DNA of 64,000 nt from Lunularia cruciata (lineage: Eukaryota; Streptophyta; Marchantiopsida; Lunulariales; Lunulariaceae): NCBI GenBank assembly GCA_948567375.1, contig OX419762.1, forward strand, positions 4,532,001-4,596,000, in the 5' to 3' direction. Below, piece by piece: positions 45,391 to 57,364 of the stretch. The notes beneath the pieces are model-generated. The model ran no database searches. It had not been told where the DNA came from and was given only the letters and a program-made list of their open reading frames with translations. The position numbers and the translations under genes were made by a program. The first letter of the stretch is position 1; each line of letters begins with the position of its first letter.

Positions 45391-47699
45391 CTCTTACTCA
45401 ATTGAGAATTTGAGTATTATCCTACTCCTAATGTAACGTTATGTTTCTGATGAAGTACTTTAGGTAAACCTTTTGTCAATACATCAGCACACATATCTTC
45501 AGTAGGGAAATAGCTAATACTGATTTCTCCACCCGAGTAACTGATCCTTAATAAAATGCTATTGAGTATCAATATGTTTAGTTCTATCATGATTCTTACT
45601 AGTGGAAGCAATAACTATTCCACTCTTATTATCACTGACAATACTTTTTGTCTTCTGAGGATAATCAATGTCTGAAAGTAGTCGTATTATCCATATTGCT
45701 TCAGTGTTGCCTTTGGTTAAAGCCATGTATTCAGCTTCTGTACTCGGTCGAGCAATGACTTCTGCTTTTTACTTGCCCAGCTTACTGCTCCTCCTGCAAG
45801 GACGAAGCAAAGTCCACCAGTAGACTTTCGAGGATCCACATTGTTAGCACACGCTGAATCTGAAAATCCTTGTAAATGCAATGGTGATCCTGAGCAAGAA
45901 TACTTGAGGGATAAATGTAGAGTCCCTTGCGGATAGCAGAAATGTGCAGGTCCAAGAGCGGACATGTACTGAGCAATAGTAGTAACAGAGTAGGCACTAT
46001 CTGGTCGAGAACAGATCATTCCCCACATTAAACTGCCAACAGCATTTTGATATGGGATGGTCTTCATATAAGCTATTTCAGCTGGGGTAGACAATGATTG
46101 ATCAACAATGAGAGACATGCGATGAGCCAAGAGCCGCAACAGGTTTACCGTTGAACAAATTGAATTGTTCAAGCTTGTTACGAATATAACCGGTTTGGTC
46201 GATCTTCAGCCATCCTTATTTCCGATCTCGTTGGAGGCGCAACCCAAGGACATAATAAGCTTCACCCAAATCCGTCATTTTAAACTCTTGACTGAGTAAA
46301 CTCTTAACGGTCTGGAGTAATGTAAGGCTTAGTAATGTAGGCCAATATTAAATCATCAGCATATAATGCCAATATAAGCATAGCAGAGTCCTTGCAAAGA
46401 TCATATATATTATTATCAACTATAGAGTTGATAAAACCAATATCTAGTAAAACATAGTGTAGTTTCTCACTCCACATATGTGCCCATTACTTCAAACCAT
46501 AAATAGATCTATTAAGCCGACTAACAAGAGCAAGATCAGAAAATGGGTAATCCTTCAGGAAGAGCCATGTAGATCTGTTCATGGAGTTTGCCATATAGAA
46601 AAGCAACAACAACATCCAGTTGATGCAGCTCCACATGGAAATGCACAGTCAAGGAAAATAGAATCCATAAGGATTGAGGTTTCATAGTCGAAGAGAATGT
46701 CTCGATATAATCAATATCATGAATTTGAGTAAATCCCCAAGCCACCAGATAAGCTTTATATTTTTGTATTTGACCATCTACCGTGGGTTTGATCTTAAAG
46801 ATCCATTGACAGCAAACGATAGTCCAACCAGCAGGTAAAGAAACCAAAGTCCAAGTTTGCATTGTAGCCACGTTTTGGAGTTGAACCTGAATAGCAGCTT
46901 TCCAATGTGGAGCATCAGGTTTTGAAATAGTTGCATTATAAGTAGAAGGCTAGTTAAAGGATTATGAGGCAGATAGAAATGCCCATTTTCTACCTTTCAT
47001 CTTTTCAGCTTCCACCACTTCGTCATACTTCTCAACAGCCTTGGAAACTTGAGAATTGCATCTCAGTGTATATGGGGGAGTAGGGGGTAGAAAAGAGAAC
47101 ATATGGGGGTCTTGGTCTCCTTTGATAAGAAAGAGGAGTTCATCTGCTCATAGAAGAGGATGGAAATAGAGTAGAAATAGGAGGGTTCAATTGGGTAGGC
47201 ATTGGCTGAGTATTTACAAAATATGGGAAAACTCCCACTAGACACTAAAGGGGAAATACTCGGGACAACTCCCATTGAATAGGTAATATTGGGAAAGGAT
47301 GTTGAAATGGAAGTAGGATAAGGAGATGCTTGGAAGAAGAGAGGATCAGATCTGATAGTGAGATCTTCATCTTCATGGGATTTAGTAGATGACGATAACT
47401 AATCTGTCCCGATTTGGTCCTCTAGAATGATAACATCTTTTGAGATTATAATTCTATTGTCACTCTTGCATTCCAAGTGGTATCCTTTACTTTCTTCACT
47501 CTAACCCAAGAAAGTATATGTTGTTTTTCAAAAATCAAGTTTGGAGCACAAGTTATCATTGATATGGGCAAAAACAGACTGCCAAACACTCGTAAGTGTT
47601 TTAAAGAAGGCTTATGTCCATACCATAGTGTATAGAGGGGATTTTTGAGAGATAGTGCTTTGCTTGGGTATCCATTTTGGACATAGTTTATTCTGATAG
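45020..47699 (-). mobile_element. Copia-E, 3' part: Ty1/Copia pol and 3' LTR, broken
   Basis: Minus strand, right to left: integrase C-terminal region (about 47690-47450, with YGHKPSLKHLRVFGSL), a hinge, RT (46871-46536: WTLVSLPAGWTIVCCQWIFK, LDVVVAFLYGKL), RNase H (46172-45717 and 45611-45417: RPDSAYSVTTIAQYMS, ADVLTKGLP), a polypurine-like stretch and the 3' LTR (45020-45390). It is cut at 47699 by Gypsy-F1. Several breaks. The 5' part is probably at 55.5-56.6 kb. Confidence 0.8.
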
Positions 47700-49563
47700 G
47701 GTAATACTTTGAGGACTACAGAATTCTCCAAGAGATAAGAGAGGAAACGCCAACTTCACACTCAATACTCAAATGCCCCAAAGGAGCACCTTCTCTCTAG
47801 TATATAGCAATGAGGATCCCCACAAGCTCCACCCTTAGATTAGTTGCTTGGGTGGGTGACATGTTAGTCCTTGTCCTATCTAGTTGGTCAAATAGGTTTG
47901 ACCAAAGGGAATCTTTAAGGAATCTTCTTGTAGGGAGCTCAGAATCACATGGTACCATTGGAAAGCCCTTGATGAGATAAATCATAAGGGGGAGAAAGGC
48001 AAGCCAATTTTCCGTAAAGATGAGGGAGTCTGTTCATTTTTGAGGCCTGATTCATCCGTTTAGGCCTTTGAAATTGGCTCTAAAGTTTTCAGACTATTTT
48101 TGGTTTTTGCCTTATTAGTAGTACACTTTTCGTGACACCTTTATCTGTTCTACCTAGCCCATTGTATACAACATCCTTCTAGATGTTACTAAGCCAATTT
48201 CCACCTCTAGATAATATATCTAGCTATTGGTATTACAGACCTTCCTCCTTTTAAGATGCAACGTCCTCTTTGCAAAGTTGTTTCTCAAACGCTTGAACCA
48301 ACATTGGCATGTTGGTCAAGTTAGCAGTTGGCTCCCAAGTTGCCTCATACAATGGGTACACTTTCCAATGGATAAGATATTCCACATGTTGATGGTGAGT
48401 ACCATGAATGCATTTTTTTAGAATATATTTGACTTCATATTCCTCTCTGTCATCAATGAGAGTTTTGCAAGGTCTACTTTCCTGGAAGGAAGAGAAGTGG
48501 GGTGGTCAAGGTGCATATCTGCATAGTAAAGAAACATGAAATACTGGATATATCTTTATGTGTGGTGGTAGCTTAAGGTGGTAGGTCCTTGCGTCGATTT
48601 GACAAAGAATGAAGAAAGGTCCAATAAAACAAGGTCTGAGCTTACAAGGGCCAACTAACTTGAGGTTGATGGTTGACATCCAGACTTGATCTCCAACATT
48701 GAACTCCAAGTGTTGGCAGTGTATCTACGTACCGCTTTTGTCAATTTTGGGCAATCTGCAACCTATGCTTGGCATTCTCCACATCCTATTGGATTCAAGA
48801 AACAAAAGTGTTAACAAGATCAACCTTGGTAGCCACCAGATGGACCTTCATCAAGCTTGAAGGTATGAAAGGATTCTCTCCATACATGAGAAAGAATGGT
48901 GTGATATGTGTGGAGGCATTCATTGAAATGTTGTACGCAAATTCCACCAATGGGAGTAAGGTGTCCCACCTCTCTTGCTCATCTAAGGTAAAGCCTTATA
49001 GCATGTCTTCAACAATGCAATTTTCCATCTCTATTTGTCCATAAGTTTGTGGATGGTAAGTTGTGGACATGGCTAATTTGGTTTTGAAGAAACCAAATAC
49101 GGTTCTCTAAAGCAATCTCATGAATTGAATGCCTCTATCTATGATGAGCACTCTAGATAGGCCATGGTAAGAGAAAATGGCATCTAAGTACAATTGAGCT
49201 AGTTGTGGGACAGTCACGTCCTTGGTGGTAGGATGCACATGAATCATTTTGCTGAGTTGGTTGACAAAGACTATGATGGAGTCAAACTTGAGGTGGTCTT
49301 GGGCAATTCACAACCAGAAACATGCTTACTTGTTCCCAATGTGTGTAGGAGTGGAGAGAAGTTGAAGGAGTCCTGTGGAAGCTTGATTAGAAGCCTTGTT
49401 TTTTTGACAAAGTAGGCAGCTCCAACATATTCCATCACTTCATTGCTCATCTTGGGCCAATAGTATTGGCATTTAACTGCTTCTAAGGTCTTGTCCATTC
49501 CAACTTGACCTACAATGGCAAAATCATGACATTTTGCTAGGATGGTGGTTCTTAGATATGTTG
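47700..49563 (-). mobile_element. Gypsy-F1: Ty3/Gypsy fragment (3' LTR plus integrase end)
   Basis: Minus strand. 3' LTR 47700-48237 (GTAATACTTTG ... GTATTACA), with a purine tract (minus AAAAGGAGGAAGG) just right of it. Then comes the integrase C-terminal region (48709-48506: GDQVWMSTINLKLVGPCKLR, IYPVFHVSLL), the integrase core (about 49250-48760) and the H2C2 finger (about 49570-49430). It is cut at 49563 by Gypsy-F2 and its upstream part is not seen. Broken. Confidence 0.8.
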
Positions 49564-50157
49564 TGTAATACACCAAGGACAAGAGAACTCTCCAAGAGAG
49601 ATACAAGAGAGAAAATGCAAGTTTCACACCCAATATTACGATGCCCCAAAGGAGCACCTTCACTTTATTATGTAGCAAAGAGGATATCCCCAAAGGAAGC
49701 TCCACCCTTGGATCAGATACATGGATTGGTGAACTATCATTGAGCTCAATCCTTGGATTAGTTGTGTGGATGGTGACATGTCAATCCTTGTCCTATCTAG
49801 TTGGTCAAATGGGTTTTACCAAAGGGAATCTTTAGGGAATCTTCCTATATGGAGCTCAGAATCACGTGGGTGAGGTACCATTGGAAAGCTCTCAATGTGT
49901 AAATGATAGAGGAGAGAAAGCAAGCCTTTTCCTCTTGTGAGGGAATGGCCTTTCTATTTTCAAGGCCATTCATCCATTTAGGACTCCAAAATTGGCTCTA
50001 AAGTTTTTTGGCTATTTTCAACTTCTACCCTATGGTAGAAGTATTCTTTTGGTGACACCTCTCTCTGATCTTCCTAGCCCATTGTACACAACATCCTTCT
50101 AGATGTTACCAAGCCAATTTTCACCTCCAAATAATATGTCTAGCTACTTGTATTACA
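49564..50157 (-). repeat. 3' LTR of Gypsy-F2
   Basis: The ends TGTAATAC and GTATTACA are exact inverted repeats of 8 bp. The same family gives the LTR at 47700-48237, the truncated one at 54899-54999 and the solo LTRs at 34683 and 60513. Confidence 0.88.
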
Positions 50158-53100
50158 AACCTCCCCCCTCTTAAGATGCAACGTCCTTGTTGCAAAGTTG
50201 TTGCTCAAAAGATTGAACTAACACTGATGCATTGGTCAAGTTGGTCGTTGGCTCCCATGTTGCCTCATATAGTAGGTACACTTTCCAATGGACCAGATAT
50301 TCTACACGTGGATGGCGAGTACCACGGATGTGTTTCTAGAGAATGTGTTTGACCTCATACTCCTCTACTTCATCAACATATGTTGGACAAGGTCTACTTT
50401 CTTGGATGGAAGAGAAGCAGGATTTCCAAGGAGCATATTTGCATAATAAGGAAACATGAAACACCAAGTGGATCTTCATATGTGGCGGTAGCTTGAGGTG
50501 ATAAGCCACGGCACCGATGCAACAAAGGATGGAGAAAGGTCCAGTGAAACAAGGTCTAAGCTTATGAGGACCAACTAAATTGAGATTGGTGGTTGAAAAC
50601 CAAACTTGATCTCCCACATTGAACTCTATGTGTTGGCGGTGTACATCTGCATACTACTTCTACTGATTTTGAGCAATCTGCAACCTGTGCTTGGCATTTT
50701 CCACACCCTGTTGGATTCTAGAAACAAAAGAGTTAACAACATCAATCTTAGTAGCCATCAGACGGACCTTCATCAAGCTTGAAGGTGTGAAAGGATGCTC
50801 TCCATACATGAGGAAGAACAGTGTGACTTGTGTGGAGGCATTCACTGAGTTATTGTAAGCAAATTCCACCAATGGAGGTGTCCCAACTCTCTTGCTCATC
50901 CAAAGTAAAGCTTCAAAGCATGTCCTCAATTGTGCAATTTGCCTTCTCTATTTTTCCATTGGTATGTGGATGGTAAGCTATGGACATGGCTAATTTGGTT
51001 TTGAAGAACCTAAAGAGTGTTCTCCAAAACAAACTAGTGAATTGAGTTCCTCTATTTGTGATGAGCACTCAAGACAAGCCATGATGAGAAAAGATTACAT
51101 CTAATTACAATTGAGCTAGTTGCGGGGCAGTCACATCCTTGGTGGTAGGACACACATGAATCATTTTGCTGAGTCAATTGACAAAGACTACAATGGAGTC
51201 AAACCTAGAGGTGGTCTTGGGCAATTCACAAACCATATCTATGTTTACATATTCCCAATGTTGTGTAGGAGTGGGGAGAGGTTAGTGGAGTCTTGTGGAA
51301 GCTTGATTAGAAGCCTTACTTTGTTCATAAGGTAGGCAGCTCCAAACATATCCATCACATCATTGCTCATCTTGAACCAATAGTAATGGCGTTTGACCGC
51401 ATCCAAAGTCTTGTCCACTTGAACGTGACCTACAATGGTAGAATCATGACATTTTGCTAGGATGGTCATTCTTAGATCCGTGTCATTTGGGATCCATAAC
51501 CTACCATCATAGAAGGTGAGTCCTTGGGTGTTGGTGATGCCTTTGGATGATTGAGCACCTGCAACCTATGGATCAATTTTTGTAGTAGCAAGAATCTTAG
51601 GCTAGGATTCAAGGTTCATCTTGACTCCACCACCAAATTATTTGCCATTAGCATTTGGGTGAGTGCATCTACAAGTTGCTTCTTGCCTTCTACATATCTG
51701 ATTGTCATGTTGAATTGTTGTCTCCACTCTACCCACCAAATCTATCAACAAGAAAGATCTTTTTGTGTCTCAAAGTAGACTAGAGGTTTGTGATCTATCT
51801 CTACCACAAATGCCTTCTCACCCAAATAGTGCTTCTAATGCTTGGTTGCAAGGACAATAGCCAACTCTTCTCGTTCAATGGTGTGATAGTTGCATTAAGC
51901 TGATAACAGCTTATGAGAGAAGTATGCAATTGGGTGTCATCCATCCTATTATTCTTGTTGTAGGATTGCTCCTACTGCTACACTTGATGCATCTGTAGCC
52001 ATCTTGATTGGACGTTTTGGATCATACCATTTCAAGATTGGTGCATGTAGTAATGCATCTTTCAACTCCTAAAAGGCCAATTCTTGTATAGTTCCCTATA
52101 TCCACTTCTTCTCCTTGCTCAATAGTGCTATTAAGGGCTGTGCAATCTTGGAGAAATCCTTGTTTGAAAGGTTTTTTATGTATGTCTTCTTCCACAATTC
52201 TGATTTGGTTGTAACCACTCCGTAAATCAAGTTTGGTGAAGTGCCTTGCCTCATTTAATTGATCAAACAAGTCATCCATGCAAGGTAATGGATATTTGTT
52301 CTTCACCATTTGTTGATTCAGTCCCCAATAGTCAATGCACATGCACATTGTTCCATCCTCCTTCTTCACAAATAATACAAGAGCCCCATATGGTAATAAG
52401 TTGGGTTAGATAAACCCTTTCTGCAATATATCCTTGATTTGAGCCTTATACTCCTCCAACTCATGAGATGATAGTCAATATGGGGCCTTACAAGGAGGTG
52501 TCTTCCCAAGAAGTATCTCAATTTTATGATCTACTCTCTTTTTGGTGGTAAACCTATGGGTAATTCATCCAAAAAGATATCTTGGAACTCATTGACCACA
52601 TATTTCAATTTCTCAAGATTTTTTCCATTGTGTTGGGCACTCTTGACTTCTCTTATTAAACACATGAAACATCTATATGTCTTACTAATAGATTTGGTCC
52701 TTATGACATATAGAGATAGCTCTTGCCTTTGTGATTGTCCTTTAACCCCAACAATCTTCTATTGACTAGTTTTCACTACCTTCTTTCTCCATCTACTGTG
52801 GGATTAAGTGCTCCATTCACGGTATACCTAAGATTGTATCATAATGAGCTGGTGCTCACTTGCCACTTGATTGCCTCTTTGATACCCTCCTACAAAGACT
52901 ACTACCTTTCTAGGTAATACATGACTCAATCTTCTCTATCTGACCATTGGACAACTCTAATTTGTCCTTCTCATCCTTCTCTAGTTCCACTTCAACCTTA
53001 TTGCATCAAAGTGAGACAAAAAATTCTCTATTGCCCCAAGGTCTATCAACACTCTCACCGGATTACCTTTTAGCATTCCATTAACATAATTAATTGTGTG

Positions 53101-54898
53101 TCTATCTTACTCTATCTTTGCACACTCGTCCTCTTTCTTCCCCTACTTTTACTCTTCTTCATCAAGCCAATAAGGTTGCAAGGTACATTTATTGGCAATC
53201 TGTGTTTTCCAATGTGGTTTCCATATCCTCCTCTTCAATTCATCTCTCCATGTGGTTCAGAGATTACTTGTATGGAGGCCAAAGGCTTCTAAGATGACGA
53301 GCATGATAATTGATGGTTATGTGCCCGATTTGGCTACAATCGGGCACATAACCATAACATTGTCGTTGTCTTGCTTGAGCCTCTTCTTCCCATGGGACTC
53401 CTTCTCTCCTTTCTTCAACCTGTCCCCATTCTCCTTAGAGAGGTCTTGCTCCTCGGTCTTGGAATCACAATTCCATAGGCACTAGTCCACCAAAATGGTG
53501 TATCTCAGCCCAATGGTTTTGCATTGATGTTATTGCTTCACCTCCTCCAAGTACCCCTGCTATTCTTTGGGTGCAAGCAATGGCTTCAAAAACCATATGA
53601 GGATTTTGCACCATTACCTCTTGGAAAATCCGCTCTTTAAATCCTCTCTTGAAATTGTCAAGAGCTTTGGCTGGACTCATATTGATTATCACAACCTATA
53701 GATCCAGAAATGTCTCCATGTACTCTTGTATGTTATTCTTCTACTTCAACCTCTAGAGTTTGGTTTAGGCCATTTGCATGGAATCCATAGATTGGAAATT
53801 CTTGAGCAGCTCTTCTTGCATGGTTATCCAAGTGACCTCTCTTCCTTCTACCAAAAATGACCATTCCCAAGCATCATACCATGTGAGGGCTTTATATGTC
53901 AAGTACTCACATGCAAACACACCTATAGAATGATCAATGATCTCCATTGTGAACAATCAAAGGTATCAATTCATTCTTGAAATCCAATTTTCCACTACTT
54001 CCATGGAATGTTGTCCCTTGTAAAGCTTGATGTTGCACATCTTTTTCATTCATAGTAACAATATGGCTTGGTTGTTGACTGGGATCCGTATCATCCACAT
54101 GCATAACTCTCCAAGTACTTTGATCGCTGGTATTGGTTGTTGAGACAACTTCCCTTCTTGCATTACTTGATTGTTCTTGTAAGTACATATTTGATTTTTC
54201 AACTCCTTCATTGTCATCTTGGTTTCCCAAAACTTGTTCAACATCCCCTGCATTCCTTGCATCAACTCTTGCAACTATAGATCCATGATTCATGCACACG
54301 GCCAATGTTCAATTGCTACTTTGTAATAAAGGGTTAGAATGATCACTCATGAGGGAGCACAAACTATGGGAACTACCATTGGAACCTCAAAGGCTATCAC
54401 TTGTTGATAATATTTCTCACCAAAATTGTGTACTACAAAATCTCTAAACATCACTCTTGGTCTAACTATATAACAAATTTCTACTTGTGTGTTGAAAGGT
54501 TGAGTAATTGGTACATTCAGATCCATAACATACATCATAATAGAATGTGGATTGTCAAATCCCACTCTTTGTTGTATACTACCATAAGTAGAATCATCAG
54601 GTTTGGTGAATCCATCATTATATCCATGAATATTGCTCCAAAGTGATAAACAAGAGATACTCTCATTTGCTCACGCTGAATGTACATAATCTTGATGTGG
54701 AATAGATTCAAGAATGAGAATCTAGGTATAGGAAATTGTCCTCTTGGTGCCTCCATGCCATCCACTCTCTAAAACACTTCCCAAGTCTAGCAATTGCACT
54801 ATGTTTTCTCCCCTAAAATTACTTAGTTTTCAATAGCTCATGGTCTTCCTAGAAGGATGATCCACTCTCTTGGATTGAAACACCTGCTCTAATACCAT

Positions 54899-54999
54899 TG
54901 TAATACTCTGAGGACAAGAGAACTCTCCAAGAGACAGGAAAACTTTCCAAGAGAGACACAAGAGAGAAAATGTAAGTTTCATACTCAATACACCGATGT
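54899..54999 (-). repeat. Truncated 5' LTR of Gypsy-F2
   Basis: TGTAATACTCTGAGGACAAG matches the start (plus orientation) of the other F LTRs. After about 100 bp it is replaced by a Gypsy-A/C-family LTR. Confidence 0.8.
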
Positions 55000-55530
55000 T
55001 GTAAAAGACCAAATCAGAGGAGAGAAATAGGAGAATGGAAACTCACATTGGGATACTTGAATGAGGGAAAACTCTGAATGCCTAGCATTAGCTTTGGCTT
55101 TGGTATTTATAGGTAGCATACAAGGCCCTTGAGAAGCTTCTCAAGAAGCTTCCTCAAGCCGCTTTCTTAGAGTGCAAGCTAAGTTAACTACTTGGTGGTG
55201 CAAGCTAAGCTAGTTGGAAGCTTCCAAAAGCTTCCTTTAGAAGCTACTTACTTGAGGTGCAAGCTAAGCTAGCCGGGAAGCTTCCCAAGAAGCTTCCTAG
55301 ATACTTCTAGAATATTCTAAGCTACTTTGTCTTATTTGCTACTTCGTAAGCCCAACTAACTTCATCGCTAAACTCCATATTGTTACATATTCCCCGGCCG
55401 CTAGTTGGTGACGTCCTCATCGCCAATGAAGCTTCAAATTCCTAGATGGCCGTCTGTGCATTTTGGAGGTGAGAAAGAGGTTCCCATGTGGCATCATGAA
55501 GGGGATACCCTTTCCAAAGGACCTTGTACT
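55000..55530 (-). mobile_element. Gypsy-A/C-family 3' LTR with about 140 bp of internal sequence, truncated
   Basis: 55000-55387 is a family LTR (TGTAAAAGACC ... GTTACA, AGCTTCT-rich). 55388-55530 matches 30596-30735 of Gypsy-C (purine tract next to CTAGTTGGTGACGTCC, then the CTTTCCAAAGGACCT block). The rest of the element is absent, so this is a fragment left by deletion. Confidence 0.8.
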
Positions 55531-56585
55531 TGGCAGAAACAGCTCATTCAAAATTTCCAAATAAAATAATACATCCTATTAAACTTGTGGATATCTTTGA
55601 CCTTCAACATTGTAGTTTGTTGCATCATCACAACAAATGTTGAATAAAGCAAACAAATTCCTGAGGTAAGTCTCAAGACCTTGAAACTTTTAGTTGATTG
55701 TAATCAAGCTGAATAAATAATATAGTTTTGTGTTGGTTATTAAAAGTCAAGTAGAAGCATGGTCTTCAAGATGAAAGATTTGAATAGAAATTCTCCAGAT
55801 CAAGATACAAAAGAATATTCAATAAAATCTTAAACTCAAAAAATATGTGAGTTGGGTCACCTTGGGTTGGGTTGGGTAAATTTGGTACTTTAATATGTTA
55901 ATACTCTTGAGTTAATTGCTTTAGACTATCTTGAATCTAGATTCAAGATATGGGTAGCAAACAATCACCATGTGATAGTCAAATCGAGGCAGATTGATCA
56001 GTATTTTTGCATTGATAAATAGCTGGATTCAGTTTTGCAAGTTGTTCTACTTGTAATGTTTAAATTTTTCGTGTTAAGATTGTTTATCAAGTAGTTTGAT
56101 TGGGAGAATTTCTCTCTTGAAACTTTTATAGGAATTACCTAAATTTGGGTTCATGACCTTGGAGCAAGAGATTTGAATTTTAAGAATTTATCTCTAGAAA
56201 ATGCAGTCAACAGATTTTCAAACAATAAAAAACCATCCTCTCTTATCCTCCAAAAATTTTGAGACATTGAGATATCAAAAAAATAACTATAAAGTTTTCT
56301 AAATCATCTTTGATACCATGTGAAAAATATTAGATAGAGAGAAGATACTGAGAGTTCAATGAATGAGTTTCATAAAAGAGAATAATGTTGAGAATACTCT
56401 TGTATTGTAACCTCAAATATAAATCTTCCAAAGGCCAAAAATTGCAAAATATAGGGCGTCTATTCATATTGAATAGTCACTATTGACTAGGATCAAGCAC
56501 AAGTTTAGATCTCCTAATCATGATACTCTAAATCTCAAGGATAGTAAAATAATCAGTTGTTTAAGGTGCTATAATTTAAACCCAA
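55531..56585 (-). mobile_element. Copia-E, probable 5' part: leader and 5' LTR
   Basis: 56319-56585 resembles the Copia-E LTR at 45020-45390 along its length. A primer site TGGTATCAAAGATG (minus, about 56305-56318) abuts it, marking a 5' LTR of a minus-strand element. 55531-56304 is its AT-rich leader and gag-proximal sequence. It is probably the other end of the element at 45.0-47.7 kb, but the gag-to-integrase part is missing, so two separate copies cannot be excluded. Confidence 0.6.
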
Positions 56586-56797
56586 CTCTTCAGGAATAAA
56601 CCTAGGAGGTTTTTATTAGAGTCATCCAAAGAAATCCAAATGGATTCTACATATCTTAGGAAAAGTTGGTGGTCAATAGCATCAATAGTGATATCTCTAA
56701 CAATTTTCAATGTTGGAGAATAGAAGACCTTGAAGTTGGTATTTCTTGTGCATATGCAAACACAGAAGATAACAAGAATGATGACAGACCTATCATG
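56586..56797. other. Unassigned spacer
   Basis: A short stretch between the Copia-E LTR and LINE copy iii with no recognised feature. Confidence 0.4.
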
Positions 56798-57281
56798 CCA
56801 TACAATGGAAGAGATAAAATGGAACTAACCTCTGATACTCAATATGAGAAATCTGTTCTATTGCACCCAAGATATCTGAACTATGCAAATCGGATGGTCT
56901 CATCCAAAGAAGCATCACTTAGTGTGATTGCTCTTTTATGTGTTGTACCAACCAATTCTTTATAAAACAATGGACATACACTATCTAAAGTCCGCTATGA
57001 ACTAGGAAAGTGAAAGGAGTATAAAGTAAAAAGTGAAAATAGTATGCTTGATACTTACTAGATAAGTTCCTGAGCATTCTTTGATGAATGTGTTAAATGT
57101 TGTATCAATAGCTCCATACAACTCCAAGACTAAAGGAACAAAGAGCTGATCTAGTTGCATATTCTTATACTTTAATACCTTGGTTCATATTGCTCTACTC
57201 TCTACCAATCCAAGAAAATCACTACCTCAAAAACTGCATTAACTGTATAAACCACAACATTGTTAGGAATCAAAGTAATCC

Positions 57282-57283
<2 letters not shown>
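56798..57283 (-). mobile_element. LINE copy iii, 3' part (left of Copia-G)
   Basis: It begins with a family tail (CATGCCATACAATGGAAGAG, a decayed hairpin near 56818-56832). It then matches the 3' end of copy i: GAGAAATCTG, CACCCAAGATATCTGAACTA, and from about 57070 the end of the coding region (CTCCATACAACTCCAAG, GGAACAAAGAGCTGA, AAAACTGCATTAA). It is more decayed than copies i and ii and has no useful open frame. Confidence 0.65.

Positions 57284-57358
<75 letters not shown>
57284..57358. repeat. (AT)n microsatellite, about 75 bp
   Basis: An uninterrupted AT dinucleotide run at the left edge of Copia-G. It yields a spurious Ile/Tyr open frame on the minus strand. Confidence 0.95.

Positions 57359-57364
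<6 letters not shown>

Larger units (their letters stand above)
49564..54999 (-). mobile_element. Gypsy-F2: Ty3/Gypsy element, nearly full length, broken
   Basis: Minus strand. 3' LTR 49564-50157 (TGTAATAC...GTATTACA), with a strong purine tract (minus AAGAGGGGGGAGG, 50158-50172) beside it. pol from right to left: protease area about 53100-52750, RT about 52520-52020 ([32 protein letters not shown]), RNase H about 51960-51550, integrase about 51469-50660, C-terminal part 50617-50336. gag about 54780-53460. A Met-tRNA-type primer site (minus TGGTATTAGAGC, about 54887-54898) abuts a 5' LTR that starts at 54899 and is cut at 54999. It is a sister copy of F1, inserted in F1's integrase region. 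Many breaks. Confidence 0.8.

Noticed and set aside
45015-56590. Target-site duplication around Copia-E
   Set aside because: The bases flanking the two outer LTR edges (CAATA on the left; CCCAA/CAACT on the right) do not match convincingly.
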